This document shows positions 21,704 through 32,735 of a DNA stretch of 64,000 nt, piece after piece (the first letter of the stretch is position 1; each line of letters starts with the position of its first letter). The notes under the pieces are model-generated. The model saw only the letters and a program-made list of their open reading frames with translations. It searched no databases and was not told the DNA's origin. Position numbers and translations under genes: made by a program. Source of the stretch: Agrostemma githago. Its lineage: Eukaryota > Streptophyta > Magnoliopsida > Caryophyllales > Caryophyllaceae. The stretch is taken from assembly GCA_958450325.1 (NCBI GenBank), contig OY288239.1, positions 58,981,049-59,045,048 of the forward strand. The letters are read 5' to 3'.

Positions 21704-23650
21704 TGTAACACCCGCTATTTTTCGAAGCATTTTTATTTTTTCCGTTAGGACTCCGTCTTAACTCTGTCACTTTTCGGCCTCATATTTCATCATTTTACGT
21801 ACTAAGCTCTATTTTAACTTTTGAGTTTAATGATTTTTATTGTTAATTTTAAAGATTTTAATTCTTTTTAAATCCAATTATTTGGTTTTCTTCGTAAACT
21901 AATTAATTTTCCGCAAGGAATTCTATTTTTAGTATATTATGGAAAATGATGATTTTTAGGTTTAATAATAATTTTTAGACATTAATACTTAAATCATTTT
22001 GTAATTACTATTTTTATTAATCGTTATTGTCGAGATTGGACGATTAACGAGAAAACGCTTTAAAAACCGAGTTTTAGAATTCTGAAAAATTTTCTTTTCT
22101 GAACAGAATGTCCATAAATATATTTTAACTATTTTACGTAATTTTTTTACTATTTATTAAAGTCTTTAATTAATAAGTATTGATTTCGGACAAATTGTGA
22201 TTTATCGTTAAAATGCTTCGTATTACCTAAAAGAATTATTTTTCCAACAATTTTGAAAGTATTTAAATCTGAAACTTTAAGAGTTAAATCATCCCTTAAC
22301 ATTTTCTAAATATATTAAATGTTTTATTTAAATAAATGACGTTAAAAGATTTAATTGGACATTTGCCGTAAAATCCTATTTATGTTCGTTTTGTCGAAAC
22401 TATTAATAATTAGGTAATTTTAATTTTATAAACTTTGAAAACACCCTAATTAGTAGTATTAAAATGTTTAAGACATTTTTATTCATTTTATGAAGACTTG
22501 GAAGATATTTTAATAATTTCATAAACCTAAATGCTCTCACTTTGATAATTAATATCGTTAAGGCCGAAAGTACTAGTTTTAAAAATATATATCGTTTACT
22601 AAAAATGTGTTATTTGTATAAACTAGTATTTTGCTATTTTGATATGATGCTATTTTTAGTAAGTTTCTAAAAATAGAAAGTTTCCTCTTTTGGAAAGTGA
22701 TTCCTTTTCATTTTGTTCTCTTATTGTTTATGTTGAATACGTCTTTTACATATCGATAATGGATTGTTTTGGAGTTATGGAATAAGGAAAAGTGTGGGTT
22801 TAGAGTAATATAGTCTGGGATGTACGTTTTGCCATCAACTATAAAGCTGGTGTGTCTATGTTGAGACGCATTGGCCGTTGAACTGAGCAAGGATTGTGTT
22901 CAGGAGTGTGTATATTTTGACCTTAAACTTAGATATCGCATCGTGTAAGTCGCCGTCGGGTTGAACTGGATTACGGTTGGTGTCCAGGAGGGGTGTACAT
23001 TACTTAAGCCAGGACCTCGCTGCACGCAGTCCTATTATGGTTGAGTTGCCTAGTTAGAGACCGAAGTCTAATTTGTTTTGACTAAGTTCTCGAAACTAGT
23101 TTAGTATTGTCCTAGTGAAAGTCTAGATTCTACATTAATCCTATCCATAACGCCATTTTGAATATTTTTATTGTTATCGGTATAAATTGGTTTGCAGGCT
23201 GGCAAATATTTTTATGTTTCTTCGGAAACCCATTTAATTATTTCTTTTCGCGCTGAAAGCTTATTTTAATATGCTGTTTTACTGTTTTCCATTTTGACTA
23301 TTTTTCCTATATTAGTAATTACTGTTTTAAAATCCTGTTATACGGCTGGGAGAACGTTGACGTTGCTCCTCACTGATTGTGGCTGTTATGTTTTTAACAT
23401 GACAGGTATGCATGTTTCCGAGTGTGGGCTAGCGGGCAGACATGATCCTTGCTCGATTAATTTTAATAATTATGTTTTGTGGATTTTTAAACCTCTTTGT
23501 GGATTTATTTAATTTTTGGCCATTTTATTTAGGGCCTAATGTTTGACTTTACCATTTATATTTTTATAAAAACATAGTTACAACGTGTTATAATCCCGAC
23601 TCTACAGTGTTTCCGCCACTCTATCGCGTTAGAATTTCTAGGGGATTACA
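21704..23650 (+). repeat. Solo chromovirus LTR, 1947 bp
   Basis: Same termini as 722-3976 (TGTAACACCC..GGGGATTACA) with five-base duplication CTTAG at 21699-21703 and 23651-23655. No internal region remains, as expected after recombination between two LTRs. Compared with the 3255-bp LTR it lacks an internal block (join near 21930-21960, corresponding to roughly 1640-2230 and neighbouring text) and is diverged. Confidence 0.93.
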
Positions 23651-23749
23651 CTTAGACTCGATCCCGAGTCCCATGGATCCCACTTGATGATATCTCGAGC
23701 ACCGAGCATCGATAAGAAGCCTAGGAAGAGCAAATAAGGACCCATCACG

Positions 23750-23948
23750 CCCGGGAAGGACCCATGTCGACCGGAATGAGAAGACGAGAAGAAACAGGCT
23801 GCTGGAGTGCCATCCCGGCCGGGACCACCACCATCCCGACTGGGACAACCCCTTCCCGACCGGGATCACCACATTCCCGACCGAAAAGGACCCAGCTCTG
23901 CTCGATTTCAGTCTTCCGCCTCCCTTACTTATGGAACCCTATGTATTA
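23750..23948 (+). promoter_or_regulatory. LTR palindrome cluster with TATA-like site (C)
   Basis: Copies of CCCGRCYGGG: clear ones at 23814, 23835, 23855 and 23877, spaced 21, 20 and 22 bp, with weaker copies near 23750 and 23768. A TATA-like CTATGTATTA follows at about 23939; the 3' LTR has the better TATATA at 31556. Inferred promoter-proximal array. Confidence 0.6.
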
Positions 23949-24961
23949 CCCCCTCTTGTATTGTTTTAAGCACTCCACCTTAGATTCACGAAACCCTAGA
24001 CTACTTTAGGTTAGATTAGCTTAGATTAGTGTAGATTAGCTTAATCCTTCCTTAATTACTCTTACATTAAGCCTAAATCTAGTTATCTACTCTTGTATTA
24101 TTGGAATTCTTGAAGAATCTACCAATCTTGACAACATTGGTGGATGTTTTGGGTTTTCTATATGCAAGTGTTCATATTTCCATTTCCTTTATAGTTGGTA
24201 TAATCTTTATCCTCTCTTTTCCTTTAATCTTTCATAGTTAGTAAAGTTTACATCTTTATCTATTGCTTGTTGTTTCTCTTTGTTTGTTCTTCATAATGAA
24301 TGTTTTTGTTCTTCTGTTTGTTTCTCTAGTTAATGTTAGTTTTAGTTTAATTATGTGTGAGCAGTTTTCCCCTAGGGTTAGTAGGGGGATTGGGTGTGAT
24401 TAGGGATGATTAGGGTGAGATGGGTGTTTTGCTAGTTGTTGTCTTTGTTGTTTCCAATTGCCTTGCACTCTACATGCTCGATGAAATGCTTGTGAGACCT
24501 GAGACGATCACTCCTTATTTTTCTTGCCTCTTCTCTTGCTAGTACTTGTTTGTTTATGGATTGGGTTCCTCTACTAGGAGCGAGAGCGTGGTGAGGAGAC
24601 CCCTAGGCCGTTTAAGTAAAGAGAGCCCGAATGTAACCTAGGCTACGAAGCATGCTAGCAACCCCGTTTCCCCTTTGAATCTCCTTGACGTCCATGAACC
24701 CGACCTAGCCCTAGTTTCCTTCTTATTGATTTACTTCTCTTTTCATTATCACTAGTTGCTTGTTTTGCCTTCTTATTTATTGTTATAGACTCTAATTTAG
24801 TCATTAGTGCCCTTGTTTTGCTTGAACCTAGTCTAGAATCGTGGCTCACCTTAGTCCGACTTACCGTCCCGGAGGATTTCGACCCGACTTACCCTTGCTA
24901 CCAAGCCTAGGTTAGTTGGTTTATTTTGATCGGTGGGATCCACGACAAATCCCTTCCGTCA

Positions 24962-24985
24962 AATTATCGCTGTTGTCGGGGAAGG
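24962..24985 (+). promoter_or_regulatory. Degenerate primer binding site (C)
   Basis: AATTATCGCTGTTGTCGGGG directly after the LTR resembles the Athila PBS seen at 51210 (TGGCGCCATTGCCGGGGA), with changes at the 5' side. The tRNA-Asp-type primer is inferred from the Athila lineage. Confidence 0.6.
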
Positions 24986-25149
24986 CGTAGTTTAGACTCT
25001 TGTGTGCTTAGTTTTAGACTTTGTTCTTGATTTTTGTGTTTTCTTCTCTTTGTGTATCTCCGTTCTTTCTTCTTGTGTGCTTATTTCTCTCTTCCTAGTG
25101 CCTCAAAATCACTAGGCTTCTAACGTTTGCTCAAGTGTTTCTAGTTCAT

Positions 25150-26542
25150 TCAATGTATCAAAGCAACGTTATGACAATGGCGCATCCAAGCTACCGTCAA
25201 TCATCATGGGACAATCATGGGACAAATTACCAAGACCCACAATTTTACCAACTATCTCAATCTCATCAACAATCTTATGAACCCCCATCATTTGGCTACC
25301 ATGAAAGTTGTCAAGGATCATTCCAGCATCCTAACAATTACCAAATACCTTCACATAACCCACAACCAAAAAATCCCCAACTTTGAGCTTTGTCAAATGA
25401 TGATTCAAATGCAAAAGAGTCAAGAAGAGATGATGATTCAAATGCAAAGGGACCAAGATGAGTTCATGGCCCAACATCAAAGAGAAAAAGAGGTGCATGG
25501 TGCTCGAATTAATGCACTCCTAACTCGTTACACGATGTTGACCACTCAGGCTCCATAACTTATGGAGGAAGGTTCATTTGGGCAAGAAGATCGGTTGTTT
25601 CCACAAGGCAATCAACCCGATTATGAAGCCACAAATGAAGAAGGGAAGGTCAACCAAGGGATCATTGTTGAGAGTTGCTTGGATGGTGAAGCTATGGGAA
25701 TAATGGAGAAAGTTTAAGCTTCAAGGGTTGATCATGAGGAGGAAATTGAACATGATTCTCAAATTAACTCTTGGGAAGCCAATGTATTGGCCATTAAATT
25801 GGATTATGATTTCCTTCGTGATGAACCGGATCTTAATTTTGGAGAGTTCATGAGTGAAAATCCAAAGCCAAGTGAAGATAAGACTCCTCTAGACCAAATT
25901 GACAAGGTGAGTGAAAATGAAGGCGATACTTGGGAGAAAGAGATAGATGCCTTAGAACTTGCCTTGAATGGGAAGTTAGGGGAGCCTATTGGGGGATTTG
26001 GAGATGCTATGCTCAACCAAACCGTCGAAGAAATTGAGGCCGCCATCAAAGGACTTGAATTTCCTCATGGTGAGAATTCTAGTAAGGAAAATGATGAGGT
26101 CTCCCTTAGAGCCTCCAATGAAGAAAACTTGATGCCTTCACCTCATTTATCGCGCTTAATTTCGAGTCCCTTGTCTTGTAAGATGGTTAATGAATTGGAT
26201 CCTTGTCAGGCGGAGAAGAAGAATTTTATTCTTGATCCCGTAGAAGAAGCAACACCCTTAGGGTGTGATCTCCCAACCCATAACGCCAAGCATGAGCGTA
26301 GACCACTATACCTACCGGATGGTCATAAGAGTCGTTGCTTTGTTGGTTGGAATGACCCGGGAGATCACGAGAAACCCGAGCATAATGAAGATGATCACTT
26401 CTTACCTCCGACTTGGAAGCTTTTGAAGATAGCTTGGCTCGGCCACAGAAGCCTTCATGAAGATGTTGCTAGAGCATTTGATTTACTCCTCCGAGCCCTT
26501 GATGGCTATGGGATCATAGACGGTGAGAGTATCATGTTGTAA
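25150..26542 (+). pseudogene. Unrecognised ORF of element C (gag position)
   Basis: I do not recognise a domain. A 5' part (ATG at 25150) is rich in Gln, Tyr, Ser, Pro and His, like the linker of Athila gag, then changes frame near 25385. The second frame runs to 26542 with only two stops (25556-25558 and 25715-25717). It begins with a Met/Gln/Glu-rich helix, likely coiled coil, followed by an acidic 251-codon open stretch from 25787 ending in a Trp/Leu/His-containing segment. It sits where gag-pol would be, so it may be a remodelled gag or an element-specific protein. No catalytic motif is visible. Confidence 0.5.
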
Positions 26543-26895
26543 ATATCTCTTTTCTCTTCATTTGAGTTTTTTTTTGTATTTGTATTTGTGTGATTGGTTG
26601 GTTTTTTTCTAGGATTTGTAAGTTTTTGTGGAGTTCTTGTCATTTGGAGTTTTCTTGAGTGATGTGAGGGAGGGATCTTTGATGTGGTTATTGAGTTTGG
26701 TTGATAGGTTTGATCGAAGTGAAGATGAAGAATTAGAAAGGGTTATGGCTGATAGAAGCTTCAAACCTTGGTGGAGGAAGTCGGTTTTTGAGCTTTTTAT
26801 AAGCTTTTGGGGATGGGATTTTTATCCCGTAGTTGGTAATGTTCTTAGAGTGGAAGACTTGGTAGAATCAAGAGGAATGAAGAGCTAGAGAGGCA
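26543..26895 (+). other. Spacer with a short ORF of doubtful reality (C)
   Basis: A GTG-initiated 86-codon frame (26628-26888) encodes Trp- and Phe-rich text (SFKPWWRKSVFEL, FWGWDFYPVVG). It has no recognised family and lies in the post-pol linker position. It could be the relic of an env-position start. I give it low weight. Confidence 0.3.
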
Positions 26896-27060
26896 TCCCG
26901 CTCGAGATGGGTGAGTTTCCCAACCGGGAAGACATGGTCCCGACCGGTAACATATGGTCCCGACCGGGAACACATGGTCACGACCGGGATGGAGACCCCA
27001 GCAGCCCCCTTCGTCTTCTTTTCTTCATTTAAGCCCCACCCCACCACTTTATACCCCCAC
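26896..27060 (+). promoter_or_regulatory. Internal palindrome cluster with TATA (C)
   Basis: CCCGACCGGG-type copies at 26919, 26939, 26959 and 26979, i.e. exactly 20 bp apart, followed by CTTTATACCCCC at about 27047 and a C/T-rich leader. It repeats the arrangement of the LTR cluster at 23750-23948 of the same element. Confidence 0.6.
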
Positions 27061-27428
27061 CCAACCTCCCTACTCACCTTTGCCTCTATCATTTCACCCT
27101 TACACTTCACTTATACACTTTCATCTTATCTTCCCATCACAAAACTTCGAGTTTCCCCTTAAAATCTCGACCTCATCTAACCATGCAAGCCCCATACTTG
27201 TACTTGAGACTTCATTTAGGAAGAGGAGGAATATCGATGACAAAGACGAGCAAAGTGCCGAAAATGATCATTGAGACGATGGAGATTGTTGAGTTGCTAA
27301 CCGTTTGGTAGGCACGACTCTCTTTTCTTTTCTGTCTTTTATTTGCTTAGTCTTTCTTTGTTTGTTCCCCTTCCCTTTATCCTTTTGGTGTCATGGTGGC
27401 CCTCGGGGCCTTTGTGGTCTTTGCTCCC
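27061..27428 (+). other. C/T-rich leader and spacer (C)
   Basis: Pyrimidine-rich, followed by TTTGTTTGTTCCCC-like text. A short frame (26954-27274) encodes a Pro/Ser/Thr-rich peptide of doubtful meaning. Nothing else is supported. Confidence 0.4.
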
Positions 27429-27676
27429 GATTGTCGATGACGTGATTACATTGAGAATCTTTTGAAAAAATCAAAATTGACAAGTTCTTTTCACTTTTTC
27501 TTCATTTTTATTTCCTTTTTCGTAGATTTTAGTCGAAATCGGGCGGAATCGGGGCTAGGTGACTTGATTACACCTAGCCCTTCCCACCCATTTCCTTTTA
27601 TTTTCTTCTTTTTATTTCTTCCCCCATCCATATCTTTTCTCGTCTCGGCCCTTGGTGACTTGATTACACCCCGGCC
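27429..27676 (+). other. Triple hairpin array (C)
   Basis: Stem-loops at 27429-27459, 27552-27580 and 27647-27676 with loops ACGTGATTA, ACTTGATTA and ACTTGATTA. The middle stem is a perfect 10 bp (GGGCTAGGTG/CACCTAGCCC). The first keeps ten of eleven pairs although its arms (GATTGTCGATG/CATTGAGAATC) differ from all others. Confidence 0.6.
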
Positions 27677-27769
27677 TGACATATTCTACCTTTTCTTCAC
27701 TTTCATTTTTGATTTTTAGATTTATTTTCCCTTTTTCTCTTCTTTTTAGTGTCTCCACACACTACCGAT

Positions 27770-27807
27770 CGAGCATGAGGACATTGCTCGGTTTAAGTGT
27801 GGGGGAG
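27770..27807 (+). promoter_or_regulatory. Internal hairpin plus PPT-like tract (C)
   Basis: Arms CGAGCATG and CATTGCTCG (one bulge) around AGGA, then GTTTAAGTGTGGGGGAG. It closely resembles the terminal unit at 29481-29518. Confidence 0.6.
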
Positions 27808-29480
27808 CGATATCTTAGTTTAGTTTAGTTTTAATTTTGTTGTTTTTTTCAAAAAAATTTAAAAATGCCTAAAAATTTGAAAATTTTCATAAAAACCCAA
27901 AAGATTTTCTATTCTGTCTTTTTCTTTTGTGTCTTTGTGTCGTATATTGGCTGTGTTGTGTGTTTTGCTCCCCCGATTTCCTTGTAGGTTGCGTGATCGT
28001 CAATAAGTTTCGGAAAACTCTTGACATCCGGTATTATCCTTCTATCTCTTTCTCCTTTTTTCTTTTTGTGGAGTTTGGAGGATGTTTTGTGATGGTGTAT
28101 GCTCGGGTGGAGCTTTTTGGAGTTTGTGGTTGATGTGGTTGCTTGGTTGGAAGTTTCAGGGGTGGTGTTTGTTTATTTCTTTGTGCGTTTGTTTTGTTTT
28201 GTTTTATTTTGTCTTGTATAGTTTGTGAGTCTAGTGTAGAAAATGTTTTCGAAAACCCGGTTTTGAGGCTAGTGCGCAAGTGTTTACTTTCCCTTTTTAG
28301 CGACATGAATCGATTCTTGGACTTTAATCTAGTAGAATGACTTTTAATCAATAGTTTCGTTGGTTTCTTACCTTAAGTCCACCTAGTCTACTAGGGATTT
28401 ACTGCGGGATTTGCATTTTGACAACTTTGACCACCCACGGAGTGAAAAGGCCTTGGTTTCCGAGTCCCGTCTCTTAGGTGACCATGTTCGAAATTGTTTG
28501 ATTAGTCCAAGTTTCCACCTTTTTGTGGAGGGAAAGCGCGCCCAACATACCCATTTCCCTACCTTCTACACATATCTCACAAATAAGTTGCATTTTATCG
28601 AGGTTTCTATACTTGGTTTTAATGATTGCCTACAAATACAAAATTTAGCCAAAAGGGCAAACCAAGGCAAAAAGAAAGAAAAGAAAGAAGAAAAAGAAAA
28701 AGGCACAACAAATCAAAAACAAAATACAAAAAGAGAAAAAGAAATGGTATGACAAATCAAAAACAAAAGACACCATAAACAAAATATGAAAGAAGAAAAA
28801 TGCCAAGAAAATCATTTCACAAAAAATTTTTTACCCCTAAAAAATAAGCCTTTTACCGATTGTTATCATGAAGAGCCTACCAAAGGACCGAGTCCCTAGG
28901 AGGGATGATAGCGGTAATGGTCGGTATTTCCTCACTTTGCAACCATATCCACCCTTTTACTTGGACTAGTTAGGCTATTTTTGAGAATGGGACGACCCTC
29001 TTGGCTTATCGCTAAAGGACGCGGGGTTTCACTTTACCTACAGTGTCGACTAATTCTATGCTTCATCCTTTTTCCATCCCGCCTATCGTCCAGTAGTACG
29101 TTCTTAGAAGGTTAGGAGGACCTAGGTAAGTTACCAACGTTTTTATTGCTTTGTTGTCATACTATTAGGATTTTGTCCATTTCGGTTTCTATTATTAGCT
29201 TGGGAACGTTGTCACTTGCCTTGAGTCCTTAACCGGTGTTTCTTTCACCGCTTTGTTGAGGGAAGCGGTATTTTTTTCTTCTCGGATACAACTGATTAAT
29301 TGTTTGTTTGTTTGTGTGTTTTCGTGTTCGGTTGTGTCCACAGTTTTTTCGCAAGACCTCACTTGCCTTGCGGAGAGCACCTTTCCTCTAAGTGTTCTCG
29401 CGTGAGTTGAAAGGACGTAGGGTGCGCTAGTACCGCTCGGCTAGTATTTTAGTTTTTATGAGTTTACTAGTTAGTTCGTG
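27808..29480 (+). other. Athila-type 3' non-coding region (C)
   Basis: No supported coding. It contains the same ordered phrases as the corresponding regions of A and D (TTTTCGAAAACCCG, CTAGTAGAATGAC, GACCACCCACGGAG, GGACCGAGTCCC, CTTACCTACAGTGTCGA). An A-rich stretch at 28650-28850 yields meaningless Lys-rich frames. Confidence 0.6.
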
Positions 29481-29518
29481 CTTACTCGAGGGCGAGTAAG
29501 GGTTAAGTGTGGGGGAGT
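29481..29518 (+). promoter_or_regulatory. Terminal hairpin and polypurine tract (C)
   Basis: Perfect 8-bp stem CTTACTCG/CGAGTAAG around AGGG, then TTAAGTGTGGGGGAGT, then the 3' LTR at 29519. Confidence 0.8.
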
Positions 29519-29887
29519 TGATAAGTGTGATTTGTATTGTTTATTTCTCGTGTTTGATCCCGCTTTCTCTTGTGGAATCGCTCTTTAGAGCGGTTTCGAG
29601 GCTACTTACGCTTCTTCAAGCTTTTTTTAGGTTCCTAAGGCCTATTTTGGAGAAATGGAACGATTTCGACTTGTTTTCGATGCATATGGAGCCAATGAAG
29701 AGAAGCGACGATGATTCGGTGACTTAGACTCGATCCCGAGTCCCATGGAGCCCACTTGATGATTTCCCGAGCACCGAGCATCGATAAGAAGCCTAGGAAG
29801 AACAAATAAGGACCTATCACGCCCAAGAATGACCCATGCCGACCGGGATGAGAAGACGAAAAGAAACAGGCAGCTGGAGGGCCATCA

Positions 29888-31553
29888 TGGCGATTTATTG
29901 ATTCGGAAAAGGTAACAATTCCGATTTATTGATTTTGAAATCGACATGTAATTACACTAAATATAAATATTGTCTAATTTATATTAGTGTAAATTTCGAT
30001 GGCTCGTCATACTCGGCATTCGGTTATAGAACCGTCATCTAGTATTTAGAGCGAATTTATAAAATCGAATTTGATCGGACTAGAACGAATATCGATTCCC
30101 TCCGCGTCATAATGTCGTAATCAACCCTTTCGGATCGTGTGACAATTAATTCGGCGTCAACAGGTTTCGTCCTAATCCGATTTGTCGATGATTCTTTTAA
30201 AAGAAATATGGTCGGACATATTTAACGACGAATCTTCACGATCTATTACGCCCTTAAGTGTTTAGGGCGGCGCACCTCGAAGGGCGCCACCTCCAATACG
30301 ACTTGTAAAGGGATTAAATAGACTTTAGGCGGAATTCGTAATTAAACATATTCGACCCGAAAATTCGACCGTCGTCGCAAACTTGGGTCCTTGGCATTTT
30401 AACATCGTAATTTGGCCTTTTAGGCCTACGATCATTAATTTAGCCTCAACGGACGTTGCTCAGATCGTTTTGAAAATAGTTTTTTTATGATAAATATACG
30501 CGGTATTATATAAGACGGAATATAAATAATGATTAATTAAATGTTAGATTGTTAGATTGGTTAGTATGCGAATAATAAAAATGTTAGATGTTAGTTGACA
30601 TAAAATAAAATGTTAGTATACATAAAATTAAAAGTTAGTAACGGAATTAAAATGTTAGTGTTAGTACAGTTAATATAAATAATATGTATATAGAAAGAGA
30701 CGAAAAAGAAGGGAGAAGAAGGAATCTCGGGATTGAATGTTACACCCTCAACCTACGTGCTTTTGTTTCTCGGAATAGGGCTCGTCAAATGGTGGCAAAG
30801 TCACGGGAGCGTCGAGATACGTAGGGGAGTTATGGTGTGTATGTGGTTTTGTAGGGATGGATTTTAACGAGTTTTGCTCTCGCTCTTTGACGAGTTTTGA
30901 TCTCGGGATTTTGAATATGTATGTATGTGTATGTCGGTGTAGAGTTGATGCTAAAATTGTGGCTGAAATGTGTAGGTTTTGAAGGTAGAAGGGTTGAAAA
31001 AGTCTTGTGTAATGTGGTTGGGTGATGGGGTATTTATAGGGAAATACCCCGGTTTAGGGTCACTCGATCAAGTGCCCGGTTTGGGTCCGGTTTGGCCGGT
31101 TCATGGCCTTACTCAACCGAGTGGATGTGAGCCACTCGATCGAGTGGATCGGGAAGGAGGGAGTGTAAATAGGGCATGATTTGTTACCCTCTTTGAATTG
31201 ATTTTGTTGACTTAGTTAGTTTTGATTTGCCTTTGACTTTGAATTTAGACAAATGCATGGCTGGTTGCGTCTCGGGATTCGACTTTGACCGGGTTTTGAC
31301 TCGGTCGCTAAAAGACGGTTTTGTTTCCGGTGACGGTTTTGACCCAAATTAGTCTCATTTTATTGGAAACGGCCCACTGGGCCTGATTTTGAGGTCGGTT
31401 TTGTGACATTTGTACTCTGCTAAAAGCCCATGACAGACATTACTGATTCCGAGCCCATATTCGAGCGCGTTAAAGCACGTTTGCGTCCGATCATCATCGG
31501 GTGTTTTTTGGGAACTGCTATAGACACCTAGGGGCCAGATGAGGATGTCTACA
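29888..31553 (-). repeat. LTR fragment E (Ogre/Tat-like), solo and left-truncated
   Basis: On the minus strand it starts TGTAGACATCC at 31553 and carries, in order, a palindrome cluster (31147-31061), a TATA box (about 31040) and AT-rich downstream sequence. The right junction with the LTR of C is clean (CTTAT follows). The left junction has no matching duplication, and about 120 bp of host LTR is missing there, so a deletion removed flank and probably LTR end; the apparent terminal CA at 29888 is not trusted. The family label rests on the LTR start only. No gene is seen; the small ORF at 30979-31179 is an artefact. Confidence 0.55.
31027..31147 (-). promoter_or_regulatory. LTR E palindromes and TATA box
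   Basis: Perfect palindrome CCACTCGATCGAGTGG at 31132-31147, with variants at 31111-31122 and 31061-31074. On the minus strand these precede CTATAAATAC, which is embedded in a perfect inverted repeat GGGGTATTT/AAATACCCC (31027-31050). The layout matches the Athila LTRs. Confidence 0.55.
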
Positions 31554-32526
31554 CTTATATACCCCCCTCTTGTATTGTTTTAAGCACTCTACCTTAGATT
31601 CACGAAACCCTAGACTACTTTAGGTTTTAGCTTAGATTAGTGTAGATTAGCTTAATCCTTCCTTAATTACTCTTACATTAAGCCTTAATCTAGTTATCTA
31701 CTTTTGTATTATTGAAATTTTTGAAGAATCTACCAATCTTGACAACATTGGTGGATGTTTTGGGTTTTCTTATATGCAAGTGTTCATCTTTCCATTTCCT
31801 TTATAGTTGGTATAATCTTTCTCCTGTCTTTTCCTTTAATCTTTCATAGTTAGTAAAGTTTATATCATTATCTATTGCTTTTTGTTTCTCTTTGTTTGTT
31901 CTTCATAATGAATGTTTTTGTTCTTGTGTTTGTTTACCTTGTTAATGTTAGTTTTAGTTTAATTATGTGTAAGTAGTTTTCCCCTAGGGTTAGTAGAGGG
32001 ATTGGGTGTGATTAGGGATGATTAGGGTGAGATGGGTGATGCTAGTTGTTGTCTTTGTTGTTTCCAATTGCCTTGCACTCTACATGCTCGATGAAATGCT
32101 TGTGAGACTTGAGAGTTGAGACGATCACTCCTTGTTTTTTTTGCCTCTTCTCTTGCTTGTCCTTGTTTGGTGATGGGTGGGTTCCTGATAAGTGTAGTTT
32201 GTAGTGCTTATTTTGTAGTGTTTTGGTCCCATTTTTCTTGTAGAATCGCTCCTTGGGAGCGGTTTAGGGGCTTCTTATGCTTCCTTTAGTTCGTTTCAGG
32301 TTCCCGAGACCGATTTGGAAGAGTTGGAGCGATTCCGACTCTATACATACACATTTTGGAGCCAACGGAGTAAAGGAACGATAATTCGATGCCTTGGAAT
32401 CGACCCCGAGACCCTGGTACCCAATCCCGAGCCTCCGAGACCCAATCCCGAGTCCCGAGAATCGACGAGAAACCCATGAGAGGCAAGGAGGGACCAAAAA
32501 GCTCTTAAGGGAGGCCTACAAGACCC

Positions 32527-32735
32527 ATCCCGATCGGGAAGACCTCAAACCCGATCGGGATGAGGTGCACAAAGGACGTAGCTACTGTGAAGAATTCCCG
32601 ATCGGGTTGGCATATTCCCGATCGGGAAAGTGGAAGTTTCCCGATCGGGATTTCCCCTTCCCGATCGGGAAAGTCCCAGTGGCAGCCGCGCTTCGTTTCT
32701 TTCTTCTTCCTTCCATTTGTAACCCTATAAATACT
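32527..32735 (+). promoter_or_regulatory. Six CCCGATCGGG palindromes upstream of a TATA box (B)
   Basis: Perfect 10-bp palindromes at 32529, 32550, 32597, 32617, 32640 and 32660, several extended to TTCCCGATCGGGAA. Spacings are 21, 47, 20, 23 and 20. A canonical CTATAAATAC lies at 32725-32734, 55 nt after the last copy, then TTCCCTCTTGTATTG, also present in C as a likely start region. Confidence 0.7.

Larger units (their letters stand above)
21495..24961 (+). repeat. 5' LTR of element C, split by a solo LTR
   Basis: Parts 21495-21698 and 23651-24961, separated by the chromovirus solo LTR. The 3' LTR reads straight through the same site at 29721-29735, giving the empty-site sequence. The ungapped length is about 1.5 kb. 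Ends TCCGTCA before the PBS. Confidence 0.9.

Noticed and set aside
28034..28752. Lys-rich ORFs in the 3' region of element C
   Set aside because: They come from A-rich non-coding sequence whose counterparts in A and D are not open.
29888..31553. Clean LTR insertion with TG..CA ends
   Set aside because: The bases before 29888 (CATCA) and after 31553 (CTTAT) do not match and host sequence is missing, so the left end is not a true terminus.
32527..32672. Palindromic array as a CRISPR-like locus
   Set aside because: Units are 10-14 bp dyads with 10-37 bp gaps in a plant LTR; no cas genes and repeat lengths do not fit.
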